Origin: AWTP1-13 sp033764875
Lineage (GTDB): Bacteria; Pseudomonadota; Alphaproteobacteria; Rhizobiales; Hyphomicrobiaceae
Assembly (NCBI GenBank): GCA_033764875.1
Contig: JANRIO010000018.1
Location: 22,297-86,296, forward strand
Length of the DNA stretch: 64,000 nt
Direction: 5' to 3'
This document shows, one piece after another, positions 26,005 through 34,192 of the stretch. Positions within the stretch are counted from its first letter, which is position 1, and each line of letters starts with the position of its first letter. The translations under genes and the position numbers were made by a program. The notes beneath the pieces were generated by a model that made no database searches, was not told where the DNA came from, and was given only the letters and a program-made list of their open reading frames with translations.

Positions 26005-26331
26005 ATGGAACGCGCGCCTCGCCGCGACGTTCAAGAAGCCGCCACCAACAACGAGCGGGCCTCGCGCGGACCGCATTGCGTCTTGCTGCACCAGTCGGAG
26101 CTATCTGCGATCGGATCCATCCTGCGCGGGCGCGTGCGGCCGCAGCCGCTGGCGTCGTCCATGGCGCAGGCGCTGCGACGGCTGCAGGCGCACCGGCTGC
26201 GCACCCCGACCGAGCGCTGCCCGTCCTGCCGGGCGCGGGACGCACTTTCGGCAACGGACGAGCGCATCGGCGTGCTTGGCGTGTCGCGCTGCCGGGTTTG
26301 CGCACAGCCGGTCCTGACTCTCGACCCCTGA
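26005..26331 (+). CDS. Possible zinc-ribbon-like small protein
   Basis: A possible 108-residue protein whose C-terminal part has two paired cysteines: ERCPSCRARD and, 22 residues after the first pair, CRVCAQPV. This CxxC...CxxC spacing is that of a zinc ribbon. Before it lies a hydrophilic helical stretch. No convincing ribosome site precedes the ATG and the start may be later (a TTG at 26082). GC-rich DNA readily produces open frames, so this is tentative. Confidence 0.35.
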   Translation: MERAPRRDVQEAATNNERASRGPHCVLLHQSELSAIGSILRGRVRPQPLASSMAQALRRLQAHRLRTPTERCPSCRARDALSATDERIGVLGVSRCRVCAQPVLTLDP

Positions 26332-26646
26332 GGGAGCCGATTGAGGGCTCTGGCCACGGCGCGGGGTCAGTCCTGGTCCGGATAGACGCCGCGCAGCACG
26401 GCGCATTGGCACGACCGCCGGAGAAGCGCGCGCGAACAGATGCCGGAACGAGGCCGATTGACCCTTGGCGGCCTGGATGCTGCGCACGGCGTACTCGGTG
26501 GATGCCCTGAGAGCGGCGCTGGACGGCACCCGCAAGACCCGGATGCAGTCCAACGGCTCCCAGACAGCCGAAGGCCCATAGAGAGGTGAGGTCCCCCAAA
26601 AGGGACCTCAGTGCGGGCCTTGTAGCCCCGCTCCCGCTTCAGCAGC
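26332..26646. other. Interval with no gene identified
   Basis: About 315 bases between the possible zinc-ribbon gene and the small lipoprotein gene. Open frames are present on both strands but lack ribosome sites and recognisable motifs. It contains one clear hairpin near its right end. Confidence 0.5.
26588..26609 (-). terminator. Hairpin downstream of lipoprotein gene
   Basis: An 8-bp perfect stem (GAGGTCCC/GGGACCTC) with a 6-base loop, 38 bases past the stop codon of the small lipoprotein gene. There is no long T-run, so it is a candidate only. Confidence 0.4.
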
Positions 26647-26775
26647 TCAGCGGGCCGGACGCTGCACGTGCACGTCACCGGCCCCGAGCTTGAGCGGCTC
26701 ATAGGGCACCTCGCGACGGCAGGCAACGAAGGCTGCAGCGGCACACACGATGGCAATCACAACTACGCGATTCAT
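26647..26775 (-). CDS. Small lipoprotein
   Basis: A 42-residue protein: an N-terminal hydrophobic signal (MNRVVVIAIVCAAAAFVAC) whose FVAC is a lipobox, then a short tail containing REVPYEPLKLGAGDVHVQR. After processing only about 24 residues would remain, anchored by lipid. GGGAG lies 8 bases before the ATG, and an EcfG-type promoter lies 34 bases upstream. It is probably a stress-induced envelope peptide of unknown function. Confidence 0.75.
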   Translation of the reverse strand: MNRVVVIAIVCAAAAFVACRREVPYEPLKLGAGDVHVQRPAR

Positions 26776-26808
26776 GGAACTTTCTCCCGTTCTAGCCAGC
26801 GCATGAAC

Positions 26809-26833
26809 AACATCTGCCCCAGGCCCAGGTTCC
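26809..26833 (-). promoter_or_regulatory. EcfG-type promoter for small lipoprotein
   Basis: On the minus strand, GGAAC (26833-26829), 17 bases, then GTT (26811-26809). This matches the general stress promoter pattern and points toward the gene starting at 26775. Confidence 0.7.
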
Positions 26834-26919
26834 AGGCGGGCCCCGCAAAATCGGCATCTGGCACTGAAAGGACTCAGCGCGGGCTGGAACCCGGCGCGAC
26901 GTGCGGCCCAGGCGACGCT

Positions 26920-27267
26920 TCAGCCGGCGGTCAGGCGCCGCAGCTCCGCGATGACGGAGGCCACACGCATGGGCTTTGCCATGGGGCGCGCCAGTCGGAA
27001 TACGGCCGGGAACTGATCATAGGAATAGCCCGATACCGTCAGGAACGGGATGTTGCGGCGGATGAGCTCGTGGGCGACGGCCTCAGAGGTCTCGGAGCCG
27101 AGATTCACGTCGAGGATCGCCGCGTCGCAGCCCGTCTCGGACAGAGCCCTCAGACCGTCCTTCGATGTCAACGCCGGCCCGACGATCGTGAAGCCGGCGT
27201 CGGCGAGCTGCTCGGCGAGGTCGAAGGCGATGATGGCGTCGTCCTCGACGATCAGGATCCTGCTCAA
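26920..27267 (-). CDS. Single-domain response regulator
   Basis: A 115-residue CheY-like receiver with no output domain: acidic pair in LIVEDDAIIAFDLAEQL, phospho-acceptor Asp53 in AAILDVNLGSE, and Lys in ARPMAKPMRV. The sequence class (DVNLG) is the FATGUY-like type often paired with HWE kinases. It starts at TTG within the stop codon of the upstream hybrid kinase gene (TTGA overlap) with GGAGG nine bases before, so the two are translationally coupled and probably a phosphotransfer pair. Confidence 0.88.
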   Translation of the reverse strand: MSRILIVEDDAIIAFDLAEQLADAGFTIVGPALTSKDGLRALSETGCDAAILDVNLGSETSEAVAHELIRRNIPFLTVSGYSYDQFPAVFRLARPMAKPMRVASVIAELRRLTAG

Positions 27268-30200
27268 CTCGCCGCCTCCGGCATCTGGTGCGCAGTGTGA
27301 ATATCTCCGGCGGCGCCGAGCTCGAGAACCCGGTCGGCCGTGCACTCCAGGGTCCATGCGATGCCGGCCGGCGCGAAGGCCAGGTCGACGTCACAGCTCA
27401 GGCTAACCTTGAGCATGGATTTGACGATGGAGCTGCCGAACCCTACCCGCGTCGGCGCCGAGACGGGCGGTCCGCCGCTCTCGATCCACGAGATCGAGAA
27501 GCGGTCGTTGCCCAACTGCCACGCGATCTCGACCTTCCCGGCATGGCCGGAGAGCGCGCCATACTTGCCCGCGTTGGTCGCAAGCTCGTGCAGTGCCATG
27601 CCGATCGCCTGGGCCGCGTTCGGGGAGAGCCGAAGCGACGGCCCGGAGACCAGGATGCGGCTTCCGATCAGGTCGGCAAAGGGCGCCAGTTGGGCGTACG
27701 CGAGGTCGGAGATATCCACCCCGCGCCAATCGTTCTTGACGAGAAGATCCTGGTTGGCCGCCAGCGCAAGGACGCGCTGCGAGAAACGGCCGACGAAATC
27801 CGCAGGGCTCGAGGAGGCCGTCTGGCGCGCGATGGCCTGCACCAGGGTGAGCATGTTCTTGGCCCGGTGATTGACCTCGCGCATCAGAAGCTGGAGGTGC
27901 TCCTCGGCGCGCTTGCGCTCGGTGACGTCGAGCGTGACGCCCAGCATCAGCAAAGGGCTGCCTTCAGCGGGAAGAACCTGGCCGCGGACGTTGACCCAGT
28001 GCACGGTCCCGTCATGCCGAAGGTTGCGGCACTCGACCTGGTAGAGGCTGCCGGTGGCCACCGCATCGGCAAGCGCCGCTTCCACCCGAGAGCGGTCGTC
28101 GGGATGCAGAGCGGCAAGCACGTGGGAGAAGTCCACCGGCGCGTCCGGCGGCAATCCGAAATCGGCCCTGAACTGCGGGCTGCAGCTCATCTCGGAGGTG
28201 TCGAGGTTGAGCTCCCAGAAGCCGATCCCTGCCGCGGCGGAGGCATGCTCGAGCTTCTGCGCATTCGCCAGCAGCGCCAGCTCGGTCTCTTTGCGCGACG
28301 TGATATCGACGGCAGCGGCGACTGCGCCGGTGACGCCGCCGTCCTCGCGCCTGATGGCGGCGGCGCTGACGAGGAGCGTGCGGCGCGCGCCGCCGCGGCG
28401 CTCGATCTCAAGCTCCTCCTCGCCCACCGCCTCGCCGCGCGCGGCACGATAGAGAGGCAGGGTCGCCCTATCGAGCTCGACACCATGGCGCAGCACGCGA
28501 ACGGCCCCCGGCTCGCTCTGCGCAGGGGAGGCGCCCGCGTCGGCCTCGAGCCCGAGCATCTCGGCACCGCGCCGGTTGCTTCGCGCCACCGCCGTGTCCG
28601 GCTCCGAGATGAACCAGACACCGGCCGGGACGGTGTCGAGAACGGCCTCGAGCTCGCGCGTGCGGGCCGCCACCGCCTCGGCCGCATCGCGGCGGACGCG
28701 GGCCATCTTGAGCGCGGAGCCGACGCGCACGATAAGCTCCCGCGCCGTGAACGGCTTCACCAGGTAGTCATCGGCGCCCGCCTCGAGGCCCTCGGCATGG
28801 GCCTCCTCGCCCGCGCGGGCGGAGAGCAGGACGACGGGGACGGTCCGCAGCCTCGCGTCCTCGCGGACGGCGCGGAGCAGGCCAAACCCGTCGAGGCGCG
28901 GCATCATGACGTCCGACAGGATGAGATCCGGCACGCGGGCGCTCGCCGCAGCCAGAGCCGCCGCTCCGTCGCCGACGGCCTCGACCTGCCAGTAGGGCGA
29001 GAGAAGGCGCACGAGGTAGGCGCGCAGATCGGCATTGTCGTCTGCCACAAGGACCCGCCAGTTGCGGGTGTCACCCGGCGCGAACGCAGGCGCGGCCTCC
29101 GCGAGCGGCGCGTCGGTAGCGGCGGCCTCGGGCCGCCAGCTCATCGCCTCATCGAGCCAGCTCTCCACGCGGGAACGCGACGCCTCCTGCGCGTCCCGCG
29201 ATGCCCCCAGGCGCTCGCGCGGGAGATGCGCGTTGCCGAGCGGAAGGCGCACCCGGAACGCGCTGCCGCGGCCGAACTCGCTGTCGACGCCGATGCTGCC
29301 GCCGTGGAGGTGGACCAGCTCCTTCACGAGTGCAAGCCCGATCCCGGTGCCCTCGTGGCTGCGTCCCCTCGCCCCCTCGATGCGGTGGAAACGCTCGAAC
29401 AGGCGCGCAATCTCGTCCTCGGGAATTCCCGTGCCGGTATCCTCGACCGACAGCTCCGCGTATCCCGGCGCATAGCGCAGCGCCACGCGGATGCCGCCGT
29501 CGAATGTGAACTTGAAGGCATTCGAAATGAGGTTGAGGACCACCTTCTCCATCAGGTCCGGATCGATCCAGACCTGCTCGTCCGAGGGCTGACAGTCGAT
29601 CGCGAGGGCGAGGCCCGCCTTCTCGCACGCGGAGCGAAAGTTGCTCGCCAGATCCGACGTGAACCGGCCGAGGTCGACCGGAACGAACACGGCCTTCATC
29701 CGCCCGGCCTCGATGCGCGAGAAATCGAGTAGCGCGTTGACGAGCCTGAGCAGCCGCATGCCGTTGCGATGGGCGACCGAGAGCTCGCTCAGCTGGCTGG
29801 GATCGAGCCGGTGGCGGTCCTTGAGCAGGGTCTCCACGGCGCCAAGCTGGAGCGTCAAGGGCGTGCGGAACTCGTGGCTGATGTTGGAGAAGAACTGGGT
29901 CTTGGCGCGATCGAGCTCGGCCAGCGCCTGCGCGCGCCGCCGCTCGGCCTCGAATTCATCGGCCGTGCCGATGGCGGTCGAGAGCTGACCGGCGACGAGG
30001 CTGAGAAAGTCGCGGGTGCGATCGTCGTAGGGGCGGAAGGGGTTGAGCCCCGCCACGAGCAGGCCCTGCCAGCCGGCCTCGCCGCTGACGGCGAACGGCA
30101 CCAGAGCAATCTCGCGTGCGGGCTGGTCCCAGGCGCCCGTGGGAAGGCCTGCCCTCTCCGGAGCGGCGATGAGCCGTTGCTCGCCACTGCGCAGGATCCC

Positions 30201-30959
30201 TGCAATGGGCCATGTCGGGCTTCCCGCGGCAGGCAGGCTCGGCTGGGGCTGCCAGGTGCCGCCCTCGATGCCTGTTGCCGCGAGAAGCTCGAGGTCGGTG
30301 GCGCCTGCGCGGGCGAGATAGGTCAGCGTGAACGGCAGGTCCCTGCTCTCCGCCGCCAGCGCCCGCGCCGCCTGCACGCAGGCCTCCGCGGCAGAGCGGG
30401 CCTTGGCGGATTGGGAGGCGATATCGCGCAAGAGCTGGAGCCGCCGCTGGCTGATGACGCGGTCGGTGTCGTCGGTATTGGCGCAGATGATGCCGCCGAC
30501 CTGGCCGTCATCGCCTGGGACCGGGCTATAGGAGAAGGTGTAGTAGGTCTCCTCCGGATAGCCGTTGCGCTCCATGATCAGAAGCTGGCGCTCGACGTAG
30601 GTGCCCTCGTCGCCGCCCATGGCAGTTGCAAGCATGGGACCGATCTCCGGCCAGATCTCGCGCCACACCTGCGCTGTCGGCTTGCCGAGCGCCGCGGGAT
30701 GCTTGCCGCCGATGATCGCCTTGTAGGGATCGTTGTAGAGATAGATGAGCTCGCGTCCCCAGCCGATCCAAATCGGCTGGCGCGACGTCAACATGATGCG
30801 GACGGCCGTCTTGAGACTCTGGGGCCAGGCCGCTGGCGGGCCAAGCGGCGTCCGCGCCCAATCATGTTCGCGAATGCGCGAGGCCATCTCGCTGCGGCCG
30901 CGCAGGAAGGCAATGGCGTCGGGTGTCGAGTGCACGGCCGGGGCCGGCGAGTTCAGCAT
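27264..30959 (-). CDS. Large hybrid kinase with both HisKA and HWE kinase modules
   Basis: A 1231-residue soluble sensor. In order: a PAS-like domain (about 30-170); a GAF-like domain (180-335); HisKA with His362 in FFSNISHEFRTPL; HATPase with NLISNAFKFTFDG and GTGIGLALVKELV; a receiver with Asp683 in LILSDVMMPRLDG and Lys in VKPFTARE; two PAS domains (770-890 and 905-1015); and a second, C-terminal kinase of the HWE/HisKA_2 type with His1031 in REVNHRAKNMLTLVQ and HELATNAGKYGALS. No membrane helix is visible. The ATG at 30959 begins just before the PAS domain; a longer reading to 31268 adds only Arg-rich sequence. Confidence 0.92.
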   Translation of the reverse strand: MLNSPAPAVHSTPDAIAFLRGRSEMASRIREHDWARTPLGPPAAWPQSLKTAVRIMLTSRQPIWIGWGRELIYLYNDPYKAIIGGKHPAALGKPTAQVWREIWPEIGPMLATAMGGDEGTYVERQLLIMERNGYPEETYYTFSYSPVPGDDGQVGGIICANTDDTDRVISQRRLQLLRDIASQSAKARSAAEACVQAARALAAESRDLPFTLTYLARAGATDLELLAATGIEGGTWQPQPSLPAAGSPTWPIAGILRSGEQRLIAAPERAGLPTGAWDQPAREIALVPFAVSGEAGWQGLLVAGLNPFRPYDDRTRDFLSLVAGQLSTAIGTADEFEAERRRAQALAELDRAKTQFFSNISHEFRTPLTLQLGAVETLLKDRHRLDPSQLSELSVAHRNGMRLLRLVNALLDFSRIEAGRMKAVFVPVDLGRFTSDLASNFRSACEKAGLALAIDCQPSDEQVWIDPDLMEKVVLNLISNAFKFTFDGGIRVALRYAPGYAELSVEDTGTGIPEDEIARLFERFHRIEGARGRSHEGTGIGLALVKELVHLHGGSIGVDSEFGRGSAFRVRLPLGNAHLPRERLGASRDAQEASRSRVESWLDEAMSWRPEAAATDAPLAEAAPAFAPGDTRNWRVLVADDNADLRAYLVRLLSPYWQVEAVGDGAAALAAASARVPDLILSDVMMPRLDGFGLLRAVREDARLRTVPVVLLSARAGEEAHAEGLEAGADDYLVKPFTARELIVRVGSALKMARVRRDAAEAVAARTRELEAVLDTVPAGVWFISEPDTAVARSNRRGAEMLGLEADAGASPAQSEPGAVRVLRHGVELDRATLPLYRAARGEAVGEEELEIERRGGARRTLLVSAAAIRREDGGVTGAVAAAVDITSRKETELALLANAQKLEHASAAAGIGFWELNLDTSEMSCSPQFRADFGLPPDAPVDFSHVLAALHPDDRSRVEAALADAVATGSLYQVECRNLRHDGTVHWVNVRGQVLPAEGSPLLMLGVTLDVTERKRAEEHLQLLMREVNHRAKNMLTLVQAIARQTASSSPADFVGRFSQRVLALAANQDLLVKNDWRGVDISDLAYAQLAPFADLIGSRILVSGPSLRLSPNAAQAIGMALHELATNAGKYGALSGHAGKVEIAWQLGNDRFSISWIESGGPPVSAPTRVGFGSSIVKSMLKVSLSCDVDLAFAPAGIAWTLECTADRVLELGAAGDIHTAHQMPEAAS

Positions 30960-31221
30960 CGCGTGCGCGTCCGCAGACAATGGGTGCAGTCGCAGAAGAC
31001 GGGGATGCCTGCAAGGTGCATCGGAGCATGCAGCGTGTCCATCAAAACCACGCGAGCGCGAAGCTTCCGCCCGCCGATCATAGGCGCCCGCCGCCCACGC
31101 TCGCGCTTGTCGTGGCGCGAACGTGACGCATGGCGCCGACGCTCCGATTTCCGCCGGGCGCCGGCGCGCATGCAAACCTATAGCTTGGCCGCGCCGCGTG
31201 GCGCTCCACCGACGTGAGCCG

Positions 31222-31737
31222 TCAGGCGGTGGCGCCGCGGGCCATGCTGTTGACGCCCTTCTCGGCAACCATGGTCAGCTTCTGGTCGGCCGCCTTCTCC
31301 TCGGCGAGCGTGCTGGCCAACAGGTCGGCGACGTCCTTGCGGCCCATCTCATTGGCCCAGGCGATGAGGGAGCCGTATCGCGTGATCTCATAGTGCTCGA
31401 CCGCCTGGCCCGATGCGATGATGGCCGCATCGAGCACGCGCTTGTCGGCCACCTCGGAGCTCACCTCGTCGGCCTCCTCGAGGATGCCGTCGATGGCGGG
31501 GCAGTCGACGGCCGAGGCCTGGAGGTTCAACATCTGGAAAATCCTCTCGAGACGGCCGACGTGGCCCTCAGTCTCTCCGAGGTGGGATTCGAGGCCGGAC
31601 TTGAGCTCGGGATCGGTGACCTTGCTGATCATATCGGGCAGGGCTTTCGCGATCCGCTTCTCCGCGTAGTAGATGTCCTGCAACGTGTGGACGAACAGGT
31701 CGTCCATGGTCTCGATGTCCTTGCTGAAAAGGCCCAT
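31222..31737 (-). CDS. Ferritin-like DUF892 (YciF-type) protein
   Basis: A 171-residue four-helix-bundle protein of the YciE/YciF family. It has MDDLFVHTLQDIYYAEKRIAK at the start, ESHLGETEGHVGRLERIFQM in the second helix and AVEHYEITRYGSLIAWA near the third. The Glu/His pairs (YAEKR, ETEGHVGRLE, VEHYE) are the expected di-iron ligands. Such proteins are linked to oxidative and general stress. AGGAG precedes the ATG. I found no EcfG-type promoter directly upstream, unlike many neighbours. Confidence 0.93.
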   Translation of the reverse strand: MGLFSKDIETMDDLFVHTLQDIYYAEKRIAKALPDMISKVTDPELKSGLESHLGETEGHVGRLERIFQMLNLQASAVDCPAIDGILEEADEVSSEVADKRVLDAAIIASGQAVEHYEITRYGSLIAWANEMGRKDVADLLASTLAEEKAADQKLTMVAEKGVNSMARGATA

Positions 31738-31877
31738 TGGCGTACTCCTGCTTGTGAAACCGAGGCTCGCTTCATCAACGATGGAACGGGAGCGATGGAT
31801 GCACGACGCCCGAAGATATTGAGCGCCGGCCGCCGGCGGCGTCGAGCAGCGCCAGCCGCGCGCGGACGCTAGCCACC

Positions 31878-31903
31878 GGAACGGCACCTGCCGGGCAGGC
31901 GTT
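31878..31903 (+). promoter_or_regulatory. EcfG-type promoter for small secreted protein
   Basis: GGAAC (31878-31882), 18 bases, GTT (31901-31903), with the ATG 23 bases further on. It matches the general stress promoter pattern. Confidence 0.7.
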
Positions 31904-31925
31904 GACAGCGAAAACGGAGGCATCC

Positions 31926-32159
31926 ATGCGTGTCGCGCTGCTGCTGGCGTTCACCCTGGCCGGAGGCGCGCTCGCGGCGGCCCAGACGTCGCCGTCGCCC
32001 GGCCCCGTCAATCCGGCCCCCAACCCACAGGCCCAGCCCGGCGCGACGATCGTGATCAATCCCACCGTCGAGCAGTGCCGCCGCGGCTGGAACGACACGA
32101 TGCGGTGGACGAGGCAGCAGTTCGCCGAGTTCTGCACGAAGCTCGGCGCCAGCAAATAG
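31926..32159 (+). CDS. Small secreted protein of unknown function
   Basis: A 77-residue protein with a clear signal peptide (MRVALLLAFTLAGGALAAAQ). It has a Pro-rich spacer and a C-terminal segment with two cysteines (VEQCRRGW and FAEFCTKLG) that could form a disulfide in the periplasm. GGAGG precedes the ATG and an EcfG-type promoter lies just upstream. No family recognised. Confidence 0.8.
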   Translation: MRVALLLAFTLAGGALAAAQTSPSPGPVNPAPNPQAQPGATIVINPTVEQCRRGWNDTMRWTRQQFAEFCTKLGASK

Positions 32160-32194
32160 CGCGCCGCCCCGCCTGGGGTGTCCCGGGCCGCCCG

Positions 32195-32269
32195 CTAGCG
32201 GAGCCCGAGCGCCCCGAGGATGAACATGACGATCACGACCAGTCCGACAAGATAGATGATGCTGTCCAT
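32195..32269 (-). CDS. 24-residue membrane peptide
   Basis: A very short ORF encoding one hydrophobic helix (starts MDSIIYLVGLVVIVMFILG, ends ALGLR). Nearly identical-looking 24-residue peptides occur widely in Hyphomicrobiales to my recollection. It has only a weak ribosome site (GAGAG) and no clear EcfG promoter. It is convergent with the secreted-protein gene and lies 53 bases before the next membrane protein gene's stop region. Confidence 0.6.
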   Translation of the reverse strand: MDSIIYLVGLVVIVMFILGALGLR

Positions 32270-32322
32270 GGCTGCGCGCTCTCACACTTGATCGTTGACG
32301 GGGCTTGGCTTCCAACCGCGGC

Positions 32323-33204
32323 CTAGCCCTGGGCCCGCGGGCGCAGGTAGAAGCCCGAATGCGTGAAGTTTTCGTCGCGGTGGTGGCCGCCGCGGATGGC
32401 ACCCCACCAAGCCGCCGCGAAGCCGATGACAAGCCCAGCCGCGGTGAGGAAGCCACCCAACGCGGCGGCTCTGCGTGCGTCGTCGGCGGTGCTGCGCACG
32501 GCCCCCTCGAGCTGGGCGAAGCCATCATTCACGCGGCGCTGCGCCTCCTCCGGACCGAGACCGGTCCGCTGGGCGACAAGGCTTGCCAGATAGGCGCGAT
32601 CCGGCTGCGTCAGCTCGCGGTTGACGACGCCGCGCGCAAGGATGCGCAGCATCTCGGCGCGGGTGTCCTCGGAGACGGGCTCGGACGCCGCAGGGGGCTG
32701 CTGACCGGGCTGCGCCGCCGGGCGAAGCAGCACGTCGGCAAAATAGGCGACCTGGTCGGCCCTCGGCGTCACGGTCCGCACGGCTTCAGCGCCCGTGCGC
32801 GCCACCATGCCGGCGGCGGATGCCGCAAGAACGGCACCCAGGGCAATTCCGACCGCCCACACGACACCGCCCTGCACGCCGTCCCGGAACTCGGTCTGCG
32901 GGGTGCGGGGGGCCGGCTCGCGGCGCAGGCGGCCCGCGAGATAGCCGCCGGCCAGGAAGGCCCCGATCTGCTGCGCCAAGATCCAGAACGCCGCCAGACT
33001 CAAGACCCACCGGGTCGAGGCGCCGCTGTCGGGCCAGGCGGAGGAGATCGAGAAGCCGATGGCGGAGCCGAAGGTGAGGAGCACGAACGAGATCGCGGTC
33101 GCCACGACAGCCCCTGCGAGGACCGCGGCCCAGTCGACGATGCTGCCGGGAGCCCGCCGGTCCTCGATGGAGACCTCGGTGGGGCGCGATGTGGCAAATG
33201 TCAT
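32323..33204 (-). CDS. Membrane protein of unknown function, stress-linked
   Basis: A 293-residue protein with hydrophobic helices near residues 22-50 (DWAAVLAGAVVATAISFVLL), 68-90, 112-135 and 250-275 (LGGFLTAAGLVIGFAAAWWG). A soluble loop of about 100 residues lies between the third and fourth. The first segment resembles short-membrane-domain proteins of Hyphomicrobiales that I cannot name. GGAG lies 13 bases before the ATG, and an EcfG-type promoter is 58 bases upstream, divergent from the PRC-barrel gene's own EcfG promoter. Confidence 0.8.
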   Translation of the reverse strand: MTFATSRPTEVSIEDRRAPGSIVDWAAVLAGAVVATAISFVLLTFGSAIGFSISSAWPDSGASTRWVLSLAAFWILAQQIGAFLAGGYLAGRLRREPAPRTPQTEFRDGVQGGVVWAVGIALGAVLAASAAGMVARTGAEAVRTVTPRADQVAYFADVLLRPAAQPGQQPPAASEPVSEDTRAEMLRILARGVVNRELTQPDRAYLASLVAQRTGLGPEEAQRRVNDGFAQLEGAVRSTADDARRAAALGGFLTAAGLVIGFAAAWWGAIRGGHHRDENFTHSGFYLRPRAQG

Positions 33205-33261
33205 GGTCGCTGCACTCCAGGACGTTGCGGTTTCTCTCCGGGTCCGGAGATTTGCTGGCAC

Positions 33262-33286
33262 AACGTCACCGCTAGCAGATCGTTCC
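33262..33286 (-). promoter_or_regulatory. EcfG-type promoter for membrane protein
   Basis: Minus strand GGAAC (33286-33282), 17 bases, GTT (33264-33262), upstream of the start at 33204. Confidence 0.7.
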
Positions 33287-33361
33287 AGCCCGAGGCGGCT
33301 TGCGGCCCCCAATCCCCACCCCGTTCGGCCACCGCGAGGTGGTGGCCCGGAAGCGAGATCA

Positions 33362-33386
33362 GGAACCGCACCGGGCCGCATCCGTT
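33362..33386 (+). promoter_or_regulatory. EcfG-type promoter for PRC-barrel protein
   Basis: GGAAC (33362-33366), 17 bases, GTT (33384-33386), 40 bases before the ATG of the secreted PRC-barrel protein. Confidence 0.72.
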
Positions 33387-33425
33387 GATGGCCGACGACG
33401 CTCTTTGCAACAGCGGAGATCATGC

Positions 33426-33830
33426 ATGCGAAAGACGTGGACGACGGCGGCAGCAGCCGTTGTGGCCGTGACGCTGGCGCAGGCAGCGCAGGCGCAGCTG
33501 GCATTTCCAGATCACAACGATATCGGCCAAATGCACGCGCAGGCGGAGGTGAAGCCCGCGCCGGAGAGCCCGGCGGAGGAGCCGCGCGCGCTCATCGGCC
33601 GCGAAGTGTTCGCCAAGGACCAGACCCGCGTGGGCGACGTGCAGAAGGTGGTCGGGAACCCCGACGGGACCGTGATCGAGATCCACATCAAGACCGGCGG
33701 CTTCCTCGGCTTCGGAGGCAAGATGGTATCGATCCACCAAGACCAATTCTCGATGCGCGGCATGTACGTGCAGCTGCAGCTGACGTCGGATGAGGTCAGC
33801 CGGCTGCCGGAGGTCAAGAACGGGATGTAG
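33426..33830 (+). CDS. Exported PRC-barrel-like protein
   Basis: A 134-residue protein with a signal peptide (MRKTWTTAAAAVVAVTLAQA, cleavage near AQA-Q). It is followed by a PRC-barrel-type beta domain: LIGREVFAKDQTRVGDVQKVVGNPDG (core REV..KD...VGDV) and KTGGFLGFGGKMVSIHQDQF. The family mediates protein or RNA contacts; exported versions are common in Hyphomicrobiales and often stress induced. It has its own EcfG-type promoter. A second member of the same type is encoded at 49547-50017. Confidence 0.85.
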   Translation: MRKTWTTAAAAVVAVTLAQAAQAQLAFPDHNDIGQMHAQAEVKPAPESPAEEPRALIGREVFAKDQTRVGDVQKVVGNPDGTVIEIHIKTGGFLGFGGKMVSIHQDQFSMRGMYVQLQLTSDEVSRLPEVKNGM

Positions 33831-33844
33831 GCGGCTGGCGGGCG

Positions 33845-34090
33845 CTACCGGGACGAGGGATCATCCTCCGGCCCGGCGGGAGAGGTGACGCCGTCGCCGC
33901 TGCCGCCACCGTAGCCTTTGCTCAGACCCTCTCCGCCGTGGCCCGGCTCGACGCCGGTCCGGCTCTTGTTGCTCGCGCGGGGCGGCTGGGCGCGCGGCCG
34001 TCGCGCCTGCGCTTGCGCCTTAGCCCGATCGGCCGCTTGGCCTGCTACCCGGGAGCGCTGCCTGGTCGATCGTCCCGTCGGTCGTTTCAT
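33845..34090 (-). CDS. Small basic, disordered protein
   Basis: An 81-residue hydrophilic protein. The N-terminal half is very rich in Arg, Lys, Ala and Gln (RSRVAGQAADRAKAQAQARR). The C-terminal half has EPGHGGEGLSKGYGGGSGDG, a glycine-rich tail. It looks intrinsically disordered and could bind nucleic acid, but there is no recognised domain. A perfect EcfG-type promoter 38 bases upstream supports it being a real stress gene. Confidence 0.65.
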   Translation of the reverse strand: MKRPTGRSTRQRSRVAGQAADRAKAQAQARRPRAQPPRASNKSRTGVEPGHGGEGLSKGYGGGSGDGVTSPAGPEDDPSSR

Positions 34091-34127
34091 TGGAACCCGC
34101 GGACTTGTGAAGAGCCGTGTCGAGGGG

Positions 34128-34152
34128 AACGCCGCATCCCTGCCGCCGTTCC
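34128..34152 (-). promoter_or_regulatory. EcfG-type promoter for small basic protein
   Basis: Minus strand GGAAC (34152-34148), 17 bases, GTT (34130-34128), upstream of the start at 34090. Confidence 0.7.
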
Positions 34153-34192
34153 TCGGTGCGAATCCATGGGGCCGGCCGCACCCCGTTCCAGC

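Noticed and set aside
27288..29732. 814-codon plus-strand frame opposite the hybrid kinase
   Set aside because: Antisense shadow with His/Arg-rich low-complexity translation; the minus strand encodes complete kinase domains.
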